Shown here piece after piece: positions 17,442 to 25,200 of a DNA stretch of 64,000 nt. The position numbers and the translations under genes are program-made. The stretch spans positions 124,001 to 188,000 of the forward strand of contig NZ_JALN02000003.1 in the NCBI RefSeq assembly GCF_000559085.1, written 5' to 3'. The notes beneath the pieces are model-generated. The model made no database searches. It was not told the DNA's origin and saw only the letters and a program-made list of their open reading frames with translations. This stretch comes from Mycolicibacterium aromaticivorans JS19b1 = JCM 16368. Lineage in GTDB: Bacteria; Actinomycetota; Actinomycetes; Mycobacteriales; Mycobacteriaceae. Numbering within the stretch: position 1 is the first letter of the stretch; each line of letters starts with the position of its first letter.

Positions 17442-18604
17442 GTCGTATCGGATTCATCCGCCAACAAGTCGGCAAACCAGAAGTTCCAGAGTCCGCGGTC
17501 GAGCTTCCTGACCCGTGCGAGATCAGCAGGCCGGCACCCAGCAAGCCACCGATGTGGGTGTGGGTGTTGATCTTCGTCGCCGCTGCGGTCGCGCTAATGG
17601 TGATGCTGTATCTCTCCGGTGCACGTCAGCTCTCGGGCGGTTCCTTCTTTCTGTTCCCGGTGATGCTGATCTCCATGCTGGGCATTCTGCGAAACCGCAT
17701 GGGCGGCACGGGAAAGAAGGCGCACGGCAGCGCCATCAACCAGGACCGCGCCGACCATTTGCGTACCCTCGACGAGCAGCGAGCCAAGATCCACGCCGCC
17801 GGTCGTGCACAGGCACGCGAGATTTGCTACCACCATCCCGATCCGACTAACGGCTCGTTGGCGACGCTGATCGGCACTGGTCGCATGTGGGAACGCACCC
17901 CCAGTGAACGCAATTTCGGGCATGCCCGGCTGGGGTTAGGCGTGACTCGACTCAAAACGAAACTCCAACCGCCGACGAAGGTTCCGCCACCAGAATTTCG
18001 AGAGACGGTGACCACCGTCGCGGTGCGGGATCTGCTCATCGCCCAGAACGTCGTCCACGACGTACCTCGGCCCCTTCACTTGTTCGACCAGATGGGGTGG
18101 GCGTTCTTCAGTGAGCCGTCGATGCGCTCGACGGTCCAAGGACTGTTGCGGTCGTTGATCTGTCAGGTGTGCGTGTTCCACGGCCCTGATGACGTCAAAA
18201 TCGCGATCATCTCCGATGATGAGGCGTCATGGGACTGGGCGAAGTGGTTGCCGCACAACGGCGATGATGAGTTGGTCGACGCCTGCGGAGCGGTCCGGCT
18301 GATTTTCCCCGACGTGTCGTCCTTCATGGAGCGCTTCGGCGAGTCGTTGACCCATCGTGGTCCTTTCCAACCGCGGCAGGAAGGCAGTCCGATGCCTGAC
18401 AGCTTCTTGGTCGTGGTAGTTGATCTGCCTGAGGCGGACTGCTCGCCAATACTGGGTGTGCAAGGGCGACTGGGAATTTCGGTCTTGGAGGCGACCAACA
18501 ACGACCAGAGTGTGCTCGCCAACGGCACCACCGCGTTCTTCATGGCCGCCGACGACAACGGCACCATCAATCTACTCAAGGCCGCTGGTCAGGAGGTTTA
18601 CTAA
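17438..18604 (+). CDS. eccCa: EccC N-terminal part (membrane anchor and DUF domain only)
   Basis: 388 aa from a GTG overlapping the eccB stop. Two transmembrane helices lie near residues 34-85, followed by the conserved EccC region (NGSLATLIGTGRMWERTPS, GLGVTRLKTKL) and the domain that precedes the first ATPase (RSLICQVCVFHGPDDVKIAII). There is no Walker A motif. In ESX-1, EccCa normally contains the first FtsK-type ATPase domain; here the protein ends before it. The total of the two parts (388+984) equals a normal single EccC. AGGAGG just before the stop serves the next gene. Confidence 0.9.
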   Translation: MSRIGFIRQQVGKPEVPESAVELPDPCEISRPAPSKPPMWVWVLIFVAAAVALMVMLYLSGARQLSGGSFFLFPVMLISMLGILRNRMGGTGKKAHGSAINQDRADHLRTLDEQRAKIHAAGRAQAREICYHHPDPTNGSLATLIGTGRMWERTPSERNFGHARLGLGVTRLKTKLQPPTKVPPPEFRETVTTVAVRDLLIAQNVVHDVPRPLHLFDQMGWAFFSEPSMRSTVQGLLRSLICQVCVFHGPDDVKIAIISDDEASWDWAKWLPHNGDDELVDACGAVRLIFPDVSSFMERFGESLTHRGPFQPRQEGSPMPDSFLVVVVDLPEADCSPILGVQGRLGISVLEATNNDQSVLANGTTAFFMAADDNGTINLLKAAGQEVY

Positions 18605-21559
18605 ATGGTTGCAGTCACCCGGTCGATGCCCACAGGGCTGCGGTTCGCCGCCGAGCCCGACATCATGCCGATCTATGAGGCCGAGGCGCTGGCACGCGCG
18701 CTGGCGGCATTCACTCCCACCGACGAGGCCGAATCACTGCTGGCCAAGACGGCTGAGGAGGCCCGGGCCGGACAAGATTTCACCGACGCGCTCGGCATCT
18801 ACGATCTGCGCATCTGGGACCCTCGGTTGAACTGGAACACCCTCTCACCGGCCAACCGGTTGCGGGTACCCATCGGCAAGGCCCTCGACGGCCGCCTCGT
18901 GCACCTGGACATCAAGGAAGGAGCCGAGGATGGTTTCGGACCTCACGGCTCGATGGTTGGACAGACCGGCTCAGGTAAGTCCGAACACCTGATCTCTACG
19001 GTGCTCGCCTTGTGCGCGACGCACTCCCCGGAGCAACTTCGTATTCTGTTGGGAGACTTCAAAGGAGAGTCTGCGTTCGGCCCCCTGGAGGATCTCCCGC
19101 ACTGCGACGGCATCATCTCGAACCTGCAGAAATCGCAGCACAAGCTCGACCGGTTTAAGTTGGTGCTCCGCGGTGAGTTGAAGCGCCGCCAAGAGCTGCT
19201 CAACCGCACCGGGTTCGCCAGCGTGCGGCTCTACGAGAAGGCCCGGGCCTCGGGCCGCACTGATCTGGAACCGCTTCCGGCCTTGCTGCTGGTTCTCGAC
19301 GAATTCTCCCAAATGCTGGACCTGGTGCCGGAAATGGCCAAGGTGATGGACGAGGTGGCCCGTCTGGGTCGGTCGCTGTGGATTCACATCCTCAACGCCA
19401 GCCAGCGCATGGAGGTCGGCAAGATGGCCGGCATGATCGCCCAACAGACGTTCGCGATCGGCCTGAAAGTCAAAGACGCCGGCGAGTCCCGTGCCGCGAT
19501 TGGCTCCACTCGAGCGTGGGAGGAACTGAAAACCGCCCCGCAGGGGTCAGCGTTCCTCGTTGTCGACGGCGAGCACACTCGTTACCGCAGCTTCTATGCC
19601 AGCGGACAGTTCATCGCACCGAAGATGAACGCCACAGAACGTGACCGCAGTGAGGGGCACTACCTTCCGGTCACCAAGTTCAGCACCACCGTGGCGCCGT
19701 TGCCCGACATCGTGGCCGGCGACAGCAACATCGACCTCGACGAGGATGCGCTCGACACTTCTCCGGACGAGGACGCCCCCACCGTGGCCGAACTGATGGT
19801 CGACCGGCTGCGCGAGGCCGCCAGGACACTGCCGCGCGGCCATCGCATGTGGCGTCCCGCGCTCGACGACACCACCACGCTGACACTCGACGTCATCTTG
19901 GGGGAGTACTGGGATCGTCCCTGGGACGAGTTCAGCGAGGACTCCGGCCTTGTTGCCGTCTACGGACGAGAAGATGATCCGTTCGAGCACTCCCAAGACG
20001 TAGTGGCGCTCTCTCTCATCGACAGCAACGGTGGTGTGGCCGGCGCACCGCAGGCCGGTAAGACAACCGCATTGCGCACCCTGATCATGTCGTTGGCGAT
20101 GACCAACTCCCCGCAACGGGTGCAGTTCTACGGCATCGACTTCGGTGGCCTCAAACTGCAAAGTGTGGCCGGGCTGCCGCATGTGTGCGGTATCGCGGGC
20201 GCTGGCGATGAAGAAAAGATCCAGCGGGTGGTCGCCGAAGTCGAGCGCATCCTGCGCAACCGCAAGCGCGACTGGACGCGGTGGGTCGACCCGGACTCCT
20301 CCGACGGCCAGCCGACCGGTCTGGATCTGTCACGCTTCCGGGCCAACAAATTCGGCCCACTCCGACGTCCCGTGCCCGAGGACGGCCACGGTGACGTGTT
20401 CCTGGTTGTCGACAACATCACCGCGATCAGGAACGAGCTGCCGCTGATCCATGACCGGATCAACGCACTCTCCGATGGCGCCCTGAACTTCGGCGTGCAC
20501 GTCATCGTCAGCAACGACAGCTGGCTGGGCATGAAGGCCGAACCGAAGTTAAGTTCCAAGCTGGAGCTGCGCATGGCTAACCACAACGAATCGTTGATGG
20601 ACCGACCCACAGCTAAGAACGTCCCCGAGGATCAAAAGGGGCGAGGGGTAGTCAAACCCGGCAAGCACATGCTAGTGGCCGTACCCTTCGTTGCCCAGGT
20701 CGCCCACGTCGGCGGAGAGGTGGCGGCCACCGAGGCAACGGCTACCGTGGTGGCGGAAAAGTGGGCCCAGCGAGGCTTCGGACCTGCACCGAAGTTGCAG
20801 CAACTGCCTGGCGAAGTGGCTTTCACCGACCTGGATCCACTGCCCGACACAGCGCCACGGCACGCGTTGCCGATCGGCATCGGCGAGCGCGACATGTCCA
20901 CGGCCTGGCTGGATCTCGCGTTGTATCCGCACGCGTTCTGCACCGGCACCACTAAGGCCGGCCGCACCGTGTTCCTACGCACGGTGTGCGCCGCCATCAT
21001 GGAGAGGTACCGACCGGACGAAGTCCAGGTGATGATGTTCGATCCCGACTTCTCGATCGGCGACGCGTTGGCCGACGAGTACCGCACCGTATGGGAGACC
21101 GACCACAGCAGGATCGGTGAGGCGGCCACGCAAATCGCGGCTTTGCTGGAGCGGCGGCGCCCCCCGGCGAACCTAGACCCTCGTCAGCTTCGAGACTGGA
21201 AGCCCGTGCGCCCCAAGTGGTTCATCCTCATCGACGATCTCACGATGCTGAGCCCCAATGGACCGTCGACCACAGTGTTGCAGCCGTTGCTGCCAGCGGT
21301 CGAGGCAGCCGCACGCCTGGATCTGCACGTCATCGCCTCGGTGACCAGTGAAGGCTGGTATGCCCGCGGCGGTTCGAACAAGCTGATCCAGGCGATGCAG
21401 CGCGGCGGTACCTCAGTGCTGGTGCTCGACGGTGACAAAAAAGAGGTCATCATCGACCAGGTCCGGCCCGCCGCCCGGATACCCGGCCGTGGTGAGCTCT
21501 ACCTCCGCAAGTCCGGCGGCCAGCTCGTCCAAGTCGCCCTCCCTCCTGCGCTGGACTGA
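18605..21559 (+). CDS. eccCb: EccC C-terminal part with three FtsK/SpoIIIE ATPase domains
   Basis: 984 aa, ATG directly after the eccCa TAA with AGGAGG about ten bases upstream. It is the motor of the ESX system and binds the substrates. D1: GQTGSGKSE near residue 120 and Walker B LLLVLDEF. D2: AGAPQAGKTTAL near 480. D3: GTTKAGRTVF near 783, where the Walker Lys is Arg, so D3 probably does not hydrolyse ATP. All three domains sit in one chain without a membrane anchor, so it must assemble with EccCa to reach the membrane. Confidence 0.94.
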   Translation: MVAVTRSMPTGLRFAAEPDIMPIYEAEALARALAAFTPTDEAESLLAKTAEEARAGQDFTDALGIYDLRIWDPRLNWNTLSPANRLRVPIGKALDGRLVHLDIKEGAEDGFGPHGSMVGQTGSGKSEHLISTVLALCATHSPEQLRILLGDFKGESAFGPLEDLPHCDGIISNLQKSQHKLDRFKLVLRGELKRRQELLNRTGFASVRLYEKARASGRTDLEPLPALLLVLDEFSQMLDLVPEMAKVMDEVARLGRSLWIHILNASQRMEVGKMAGMIAQQTFAIGLKVKDAGESRAAIGSTRAWEELKTAPQGSAFLVVDGEHTRYRSFYASGQFIAPKMNATERDRSEGHYLPVTKFSTTVAPLPDIVAGDSNIDLDEDALDTSPDEDAPTVAELMVDRLREAARTLPRGHRMWRPALDDTTTLTLDVILGEYWDRPWDEFSEDSGLVAVYGREDDPFEHSQDVVALSLIDSNGGVAGAPQAGKTTALRTLIMSLAMTNSPQRVQFYGIDFGGLKLQSVAGLPHVCGIAGAGDEEKIQRVVAEVERILRNRKRDWTRWVDPDSSDGQPTGLDLSRFRANKFGPLRRPVPEDGHGDVFLVVDNITAIRNELPLIHDRINALSDGALNFGVHVIVSNDSWLGMKAEPKLSSKLELRMANHNESLMDRPTAKNVPEDQKGRGVVKPGKHMLVAVPFVAQVAHVGGEVAATEATATVVAEKWAQRGFGPAPKLQQLPGEVAFTDLDPLPDTAPRHALPIGIGERDMSTAWLDLALYPHAFCTGTTKAGRTVFLRTVCAAIMERYRPDEVQVMMFDPDFSIGDALADEYRTVWETDHSRIGEAATQIAALLERRRPPANLDPRQLRDWKPVRPKWFILIDDLTMLSPNGPSTTVLQPLLPAVEAAARLDLHVIASVTSEGWYARGGSNKLIQAMQRGGTSVLVLDGDKKEVIIDQVRPAARIPGRGELYLRKSGGQLVQVALPPALD

Positions 21560-21699
21560 TCGTGGCCCGAAAATTGGTGTCAGCGGCCCCTCCGGTATCG
21601 GCATATTGTGTAGGTAGCAAACGGGGGCACCCGTCCCTAACCGCCCGGCGCTGCATGATTCGTGAACAAGAGACCGTTTACGTGTTCCGTTATCTGCTT

Positions 21700-21714
21700 C
21701 GTCGTGTATAGACT
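21700..21714 (+). promoter_or_regulatory. Probable promoter for the PE/PPE/Esx genes
   Basis: In the 197-bp gap after eccCb, TGTATAGACT (TATAGACT at 21707-21714) is a good extended -10 element. The gap is the largest within the core ESX operon, so the substrate genes likely have their own promoter. Confidence 0.5.
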
Positions 21715-21756
21715 GTCGGCAAAGCAGTGCACGTCCATCGCTAGTGAGGAGTTGAC

Positions 21757-22065
21757 ATGAACCCATTCATCCTGATCGAGCCCGAGGCAGTCACCGGAGC
21801 CTCGGGCACAGCGGCCGCGTTGTCCGGTGAAGCCGCAGCGCACGGCGGCCAAGCGGCAGCATCGGCGGCCGTGGTGCCTCCGGGGCTGGAAGAAATCAGT
21901 GCCGCCAACGCCGCCAAGATCGCTGAGCTGGCCACCCAGGCCTCGGCGGTCATTGAAGCCGGGGCAGCCTTCCATGCCGCCCACGGCGTGGCGATGGGCA
22001 CGTCGGCGGCCATTGTCAACCTGGCAGATGCGGTGAACTACGCCGCCATCGGCCAGATCATCTGA
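21757..22065 (+). CDS. PE-family protein
   Basis: 102 aa, the normal length of a bare PE domain, with Pro-Glu at residues 9-10. PE proteins pair with PPE proteins as helical dimers and are exported by ESX systems. The C-terminal signal region reads AAIVNLADAVN, giving VxxxD (87-91) instead of YxxxD/E. GTGAGGAGTTGAC precedes the ATG. Followed 39 bp later by the PPE gene, as in other ESX loci. Confidence 0.88.
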   Translation: MNPFILIEPEAVTGASGTAAALSGEAAAHGGQAAASAAVVPPGLEEISAANAAKIAELATQASAVIEAGAAFHAAHGVAMGTSAAIVNLADAVNYAAIGQII

Positions 22066-22104
22066 GTCGGTTCCTGACGGATCACGGGGGATTAAGGCCA
22101 CACG

Positions 22105-23317
22105 ATGCCGGGTGAATGGGGCGCACTCCCACCAGAGGAGAACAGCGCGGGCTTCTGGTTCGGGCCCGGCGCGTCCAGCTTCGTGGCCGCCGCCGAAAAT
22201 CTGGTCAGCGTGGCCGCCGGGCTGATCGCAAACCTGGGCGGTCAAGAAGCGATCAACGCCGCCCTGGCGATGTCCTGGCCGGACCCGACGGGGGAACTGG
22301 CAGTGCTGGCCAAGGTGCCGTTGATGCTCTGGCAGGCCGCTGCAGCCGGTCAGATCGAAGCGCAGGCCGCCGTGATTCACCAGGTGGCCTTGGCCTTCGA
22401 GTCCCTCAAGGCTGCTACCCCCACACCGGGGGAAATTGGGGAGAACCAAGTCGAGCACGGCGTCCTGCAGGCCAATAACTTCATGGGCTTTTTGACACCA
22501 TTGATCACGGCCAACCGCGCTAACTACAGCCGGATGTGGGTCACCTCGGCGTCGAACAAATACGCCTACGCCTCGGCATCGATGCCGATCCAGGCCCTTC
22601 CTCCGTTACCACCGCCACCGCCAGCAACGGCTGGTGCGGGCGCCACACCGTCGATGCCTGCACCGCAGGAGAAGTCCACTGACCTGCTCAGTGGTGGTGG
22701 CGAGCAGGCCATGAATGCGTTCATGGGGCCTCTTGGCCAGGTCAGCAGCATGGCCGGTCAGCTGGGGCAGGGTGGTCCGTTCGGTAACTTGGCCCAGCTG
22801 CCGCAGCAGGGCATGCAACCACTGATGCAGCTGCTGCAAGCAGGTGGCATGGGCGGAAACCCGGCCGATGCGTTGTCGGCGGCCACCTCTGCGGACTGGC
22901 TGACGGCCACCCCCGCGGCCGGGGGGCCGGTGGCAGCGAACCTCGTCGGTGCAGGCGGCGGCGGGGCGGGGGCGGTATCGGTGGCTTGGGGGCGCTTCGC
23001 GGGCCGGCCAGTTTCGGCTCTACCCCGGCGATCAATGCGGCGTCCTCCACACCGGAGTCCGCTTTATCGCGTGTCAACGAAGCTCGTTTGGCCTCCGGCG
23101 CTCAAGTCAGCGGCGCCGGCATGGGCAGCAGCGGAGCCATGATGGGTCCGATGGCTCATGCCGCCGGCGAGCAGAACAAAGAGGAAGGCAAGCGCAAGAG
23201 CACGCCACTGACCTCGCTAGCGACGCTCTACCGGGCGCCGTCGGCGGTGCCGGTGATCACCGGTGGTGGGGGGCGGTCTTCCGACCGGGGGAGGGGGGCG
23301 TCGACCGAACCACGTGA
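22105..23317 (+). pseudogene. PPE-family gene with two one-base frameshifts in G runs
   Basis: Starts MPGEWGALPPEENS, with PPE at residues 9-11 and Trp 5, followed by the usual long helical PPE domain of about 170 residues and a Pro/Gly/Gln/Met-rich tail. The first frame reads to 23142, but the expected Gly-rich tail (GGIGGLGALRG, then PASFGSTPAINAASS) continues in another frame after the G5 run at 22968-22972. A second shift at the G6 run 23268-23273 is needed to end in GGGGAVFRPGEGGVDRTT and the TGA at 23315-23317, 87 bp before the next gene. One extra G in each run restores a 404-aa protein. It is either a damaged gene, slippage-prone, or a homopolymer base-calling artefact. Confidence 0.82.
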
Positions 23318-23404
23318 CCCTGACCGTTACGCCCGCTGCGGCACACCCGCCGACCGTGGGCTCACCAAAATTCGAAACATCCATTGTCTGAAAGGACCCT
23401 TTCC

Positions 23405-23716
23405 ATGTCACAACCCATTCACGGCGACCTCGAGGCCATCGGTCGGGATGCCGGGAGCCTGCAGGAGATCTCCGACCAGCAGGCCGCCATCATGAAAACC
23501 CTCGGCGCCACGATGGAGGCGCTCGCCCCGGCCATGAAGGGTGGGGCCGGAACGGCGATGCAGAACGTCGGCGAGCAGCTGCAGCACCAGGGCCAGCAGT
23601 TCGCCACGGCTTTCGCTGATCACTCGCACAAGATGAACAACAACGCGTCCATCCTGTCCAACGCGGACGAGTCGAACACCTCGATGATCAACGGCATCAG
23701 CAGCTTGATCGTCTAA
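23405..23716 (+). CDS. EsxB/CFP-10-like WXG100 protein with atypical motifs
   Basis: 103 aa, first gene of the Esx pair. It aligns by eye with EsxB: MKGGAGTAMQNVGEQLQ (residues 44-60) matches WRGAAGTAAQAAVVRFQ, so the WXG Trp is Met 44. The C-terminal ILSNADESNTSM matches YSRADEEQQQ, so the secretion-motif Tyr is Leu (LSNAD, 84-88). It should form a heterodimer with the next protein and carry the recognition signal for EccC. AAAGGACCC precedes the ATG. Confidence 0.9.
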   Translation: MSQPIHGDLEAIGRDAGSLQEISDQQAAIMKTLGATMEALAPAMKGGAGTAMQNVGEQLQHQGQQFATAFADHSHKMNNNASILSNADESNTSMINGISSLIV

Positions 23717-23762
23717 GCCACCCACCCCAACCCAGCCAGAAATCACTCGAAAGGACTTTGCA

Positions 23763-24050
23763 ATGTCAGGAGTCATTCACTACGCGACCCCACAGATCGC
23801 GGAAGCGGCAGAACAGATCGCGCAGGCTGCCACGCAGACCGAGCAGAACCATCAGCATTCGCTGCAGACGGTGAACGCCAACGCCGACAACTTCGGTGGC
23901 CGCGGCTCGGATGCCTTCCAGCACGTCATCGCCACGCTCAACCAGCAGTACGCCCAGAGCAAGGAGACCATCGCTCGGGCTGGCATCGTGCTGACGCACT
24001 GCAACGACGGTATGACCGACGCCGACGGTACTTCGGCGGCCCAGTACTGA
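23763..24050 (+). CDS. EsxA/ESAT-6-like WXG100 protein with Phe in the WXG turn
   Basis: 95 aa, partner of the preceding Esx protein. The turn reads NFGGRGSDAFQ (residues 43-53), matching WGGSGSEAYQ of EsxA with Phe 44 for Trp. The C-terminal region reads GMTDADGTSAA, with Met 84 at the Tyr position (MTDAD). Ribosome site AAAGGAC upstream of the ATG. A strong stem-loop follows the gene. Confidence 0.9.
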   Translation: MSGVIHYATPQIAEAAEQIAQAATQTEQNHQHSLQTVNANADNFGGRGSDAFQHVIATLNQQYAQSKETIARAGIVLTHCNDGMTDADGTSAAQY

Positions 24051-24080
24051 GCTGCGCCGGCTAGAACCCTTAGCCAACCC

Positions 24081-24141
24081 CTGCGGCCCGGCGAAGGGCT
24101 GGACACGCCATAGCGTGAACCAGCCTGCTGCCGGGCCGCAG
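24081..24141 (+). terminator. Strong stem-loop after the Esx pair
   Basis: CTGCGGCCCGGC (24081-24092) pairs perfectly with GCCGGGCCGCAG (24130-24141) across a 37-nt loop. No T run follows. It may act as a partial terminator or as an mRNA 3' end stabiliser that raises Esx transcript levels above those of the downstream genes. Confidence 0.6.
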
Positions 24142-24191
24142 TGGCGAGAACGAGCTCTCGACAACAACACTCAAGCAGAGGCTGGCCCACC

Positions 24192-25085
24192 GTGACCCGA
24201 CCACCGTCGTTCATCAAGCGCCCTCCACCGCCCGCGCCGGGCCCCCAAACGATCAGCGCGATCGACACCACCCGGGAGGGCGTGTGGCTGCTCCAGGCGC
24301 TATGCGGCATCGAACAGCTACCCGCCGCGATGCTCTTGCGGCCCTATGTGTCGGCTGGCGGCCGACCTAGCGGCCACCCTGGCATCGACATCCTGCGGGA
24401 GGCCGGCGCCATTGTCGACGACGGCGACACCGTGCACCCAACGGTCGCGCGCTGGCTCGAAACGCTGGCCTCTCCTGACATTGCGCTCACTGTTGACGTC
24501 AAGCGTCCCGGAGTCGAGTTCATGCGGATGGTGATCGCCCGCCGCGGCAAGTCCCACGCAGCAATCTCGCGCAGCGGCCCAGACGTCGCCGAAGACATCA
24601 CCATCGAAGAGGTAGCCGCCCCGCCATCGTTGCGCGCCCTGTTCGAGCGGATCATGGCGCTGTGCGATCGAGGACGAGGCCCGGTCGAACCGGCGCCGCT
24701 GACGCCGGTGACGGTGCGCACCGCCGACCTCGTCGACAGTTTCGCCAAGATCGTGGCCGGCGACCACACCCCGGCCACGGCGCTGGCCGCGCTAAGCCTC
24801 AACGCCGATCAACGCCGTATCTTGACCTTGGCGGCCGACCAGCCGCTGATGGAAGTCAGCTTCGCGTTGACCATTCACGACGCCCGAGGAGAGCACGTGG
24901 CGTTGGCCTCGGCTGCGGTCACCGACACCGTCGAGGGGCGCATCGTGACAGGTCCGATCCTCGGTGAGGACCGCACATGGTGGACGCAGATCGTCCCGGG
25001 CACCCCCGACGCGGGCGGCAGTGCCCTACGAGGACTAGTGGCCACCGTGGGCACTACCTGGGAAGGACACTCCCGATTCAAATAA
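24192..25085 (+). CDS. espG: EspG, cytosolic chaperone for PE/PPE proteins
   Basis: 297 aa from GTG at 24192. EspG proteins bind the tip of PE-PPE dimers in the cytosol and deliver them to their own ESX system. The alternating strands and helices (EGVWLLQALCGIEQLPAAM, GPILGEDRTWWTQIVPG, GSALRGLVATVG) and the length fit, as does its place between the Esx pair and the EspI-like gene. The frame extends upstream without family-like residues, so the GTG is preferred. Confidence 0.85.
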   Translation: MTRPPSFIKRPPPPAPGPQTISAIDTTREGVWLLQALCGIEQLPAAMLLRPYVSAGGRPSGHPGIDILREAGAIVDDGDTVHPTVARWLETLASPDIALTVDVKRPGVEFMRMVIARRGKSHAAISRSGPDVAEDITIEEVAAPPSLRALFERIMALCDRGRGPVEPAPLTPVTVRTADLVDSFAKIVAGDHTPATALAALSLNADQRRILTLAADQPLMEVSFALTIHDARGEHVALASAAVTDTVEGRIVTGPILGEDRTWWTQIVPGTPDAGGSALRGLVATVGTTWEGHSRFK

Positions 25086-25162
25086 AAACACAATTCATGT
25101 GTTCACGTACTGCGTTGATTGCCTTAGTTGTGTTATTTTCGGAGAAGGACCTTTTTGGGGGC

Positions 25163-25181
25163 GTCGGGGCTAGGCCCCGAC
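25163..25181 (+). promoter_or_regulatory. Perfect hairpin in the leader of the EspI-like gene
   Basis: GTCGGGGC (25163-25170) and GCCCCGAC (25174-25181) flank a 3-nt loop, ending 19 bp before the ATG at 25201. The preceding 80 bp (25083-25160) are AT-rich and probably contain a promoter. The hairpin could control translation or stabilise the 5' end. Confidence 0.6.
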
Positions 25182-25200
25182 ACGACGTTTGGGAGAACAA

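Noticed and set aside
18590..18610. eccCa/eccCb junction as a sequencing frameshift
   Set aside because: Both parts are in the same downstream order with TAA followed by ATG and an AGGAGG at the right distance; a simple indel would not create this.
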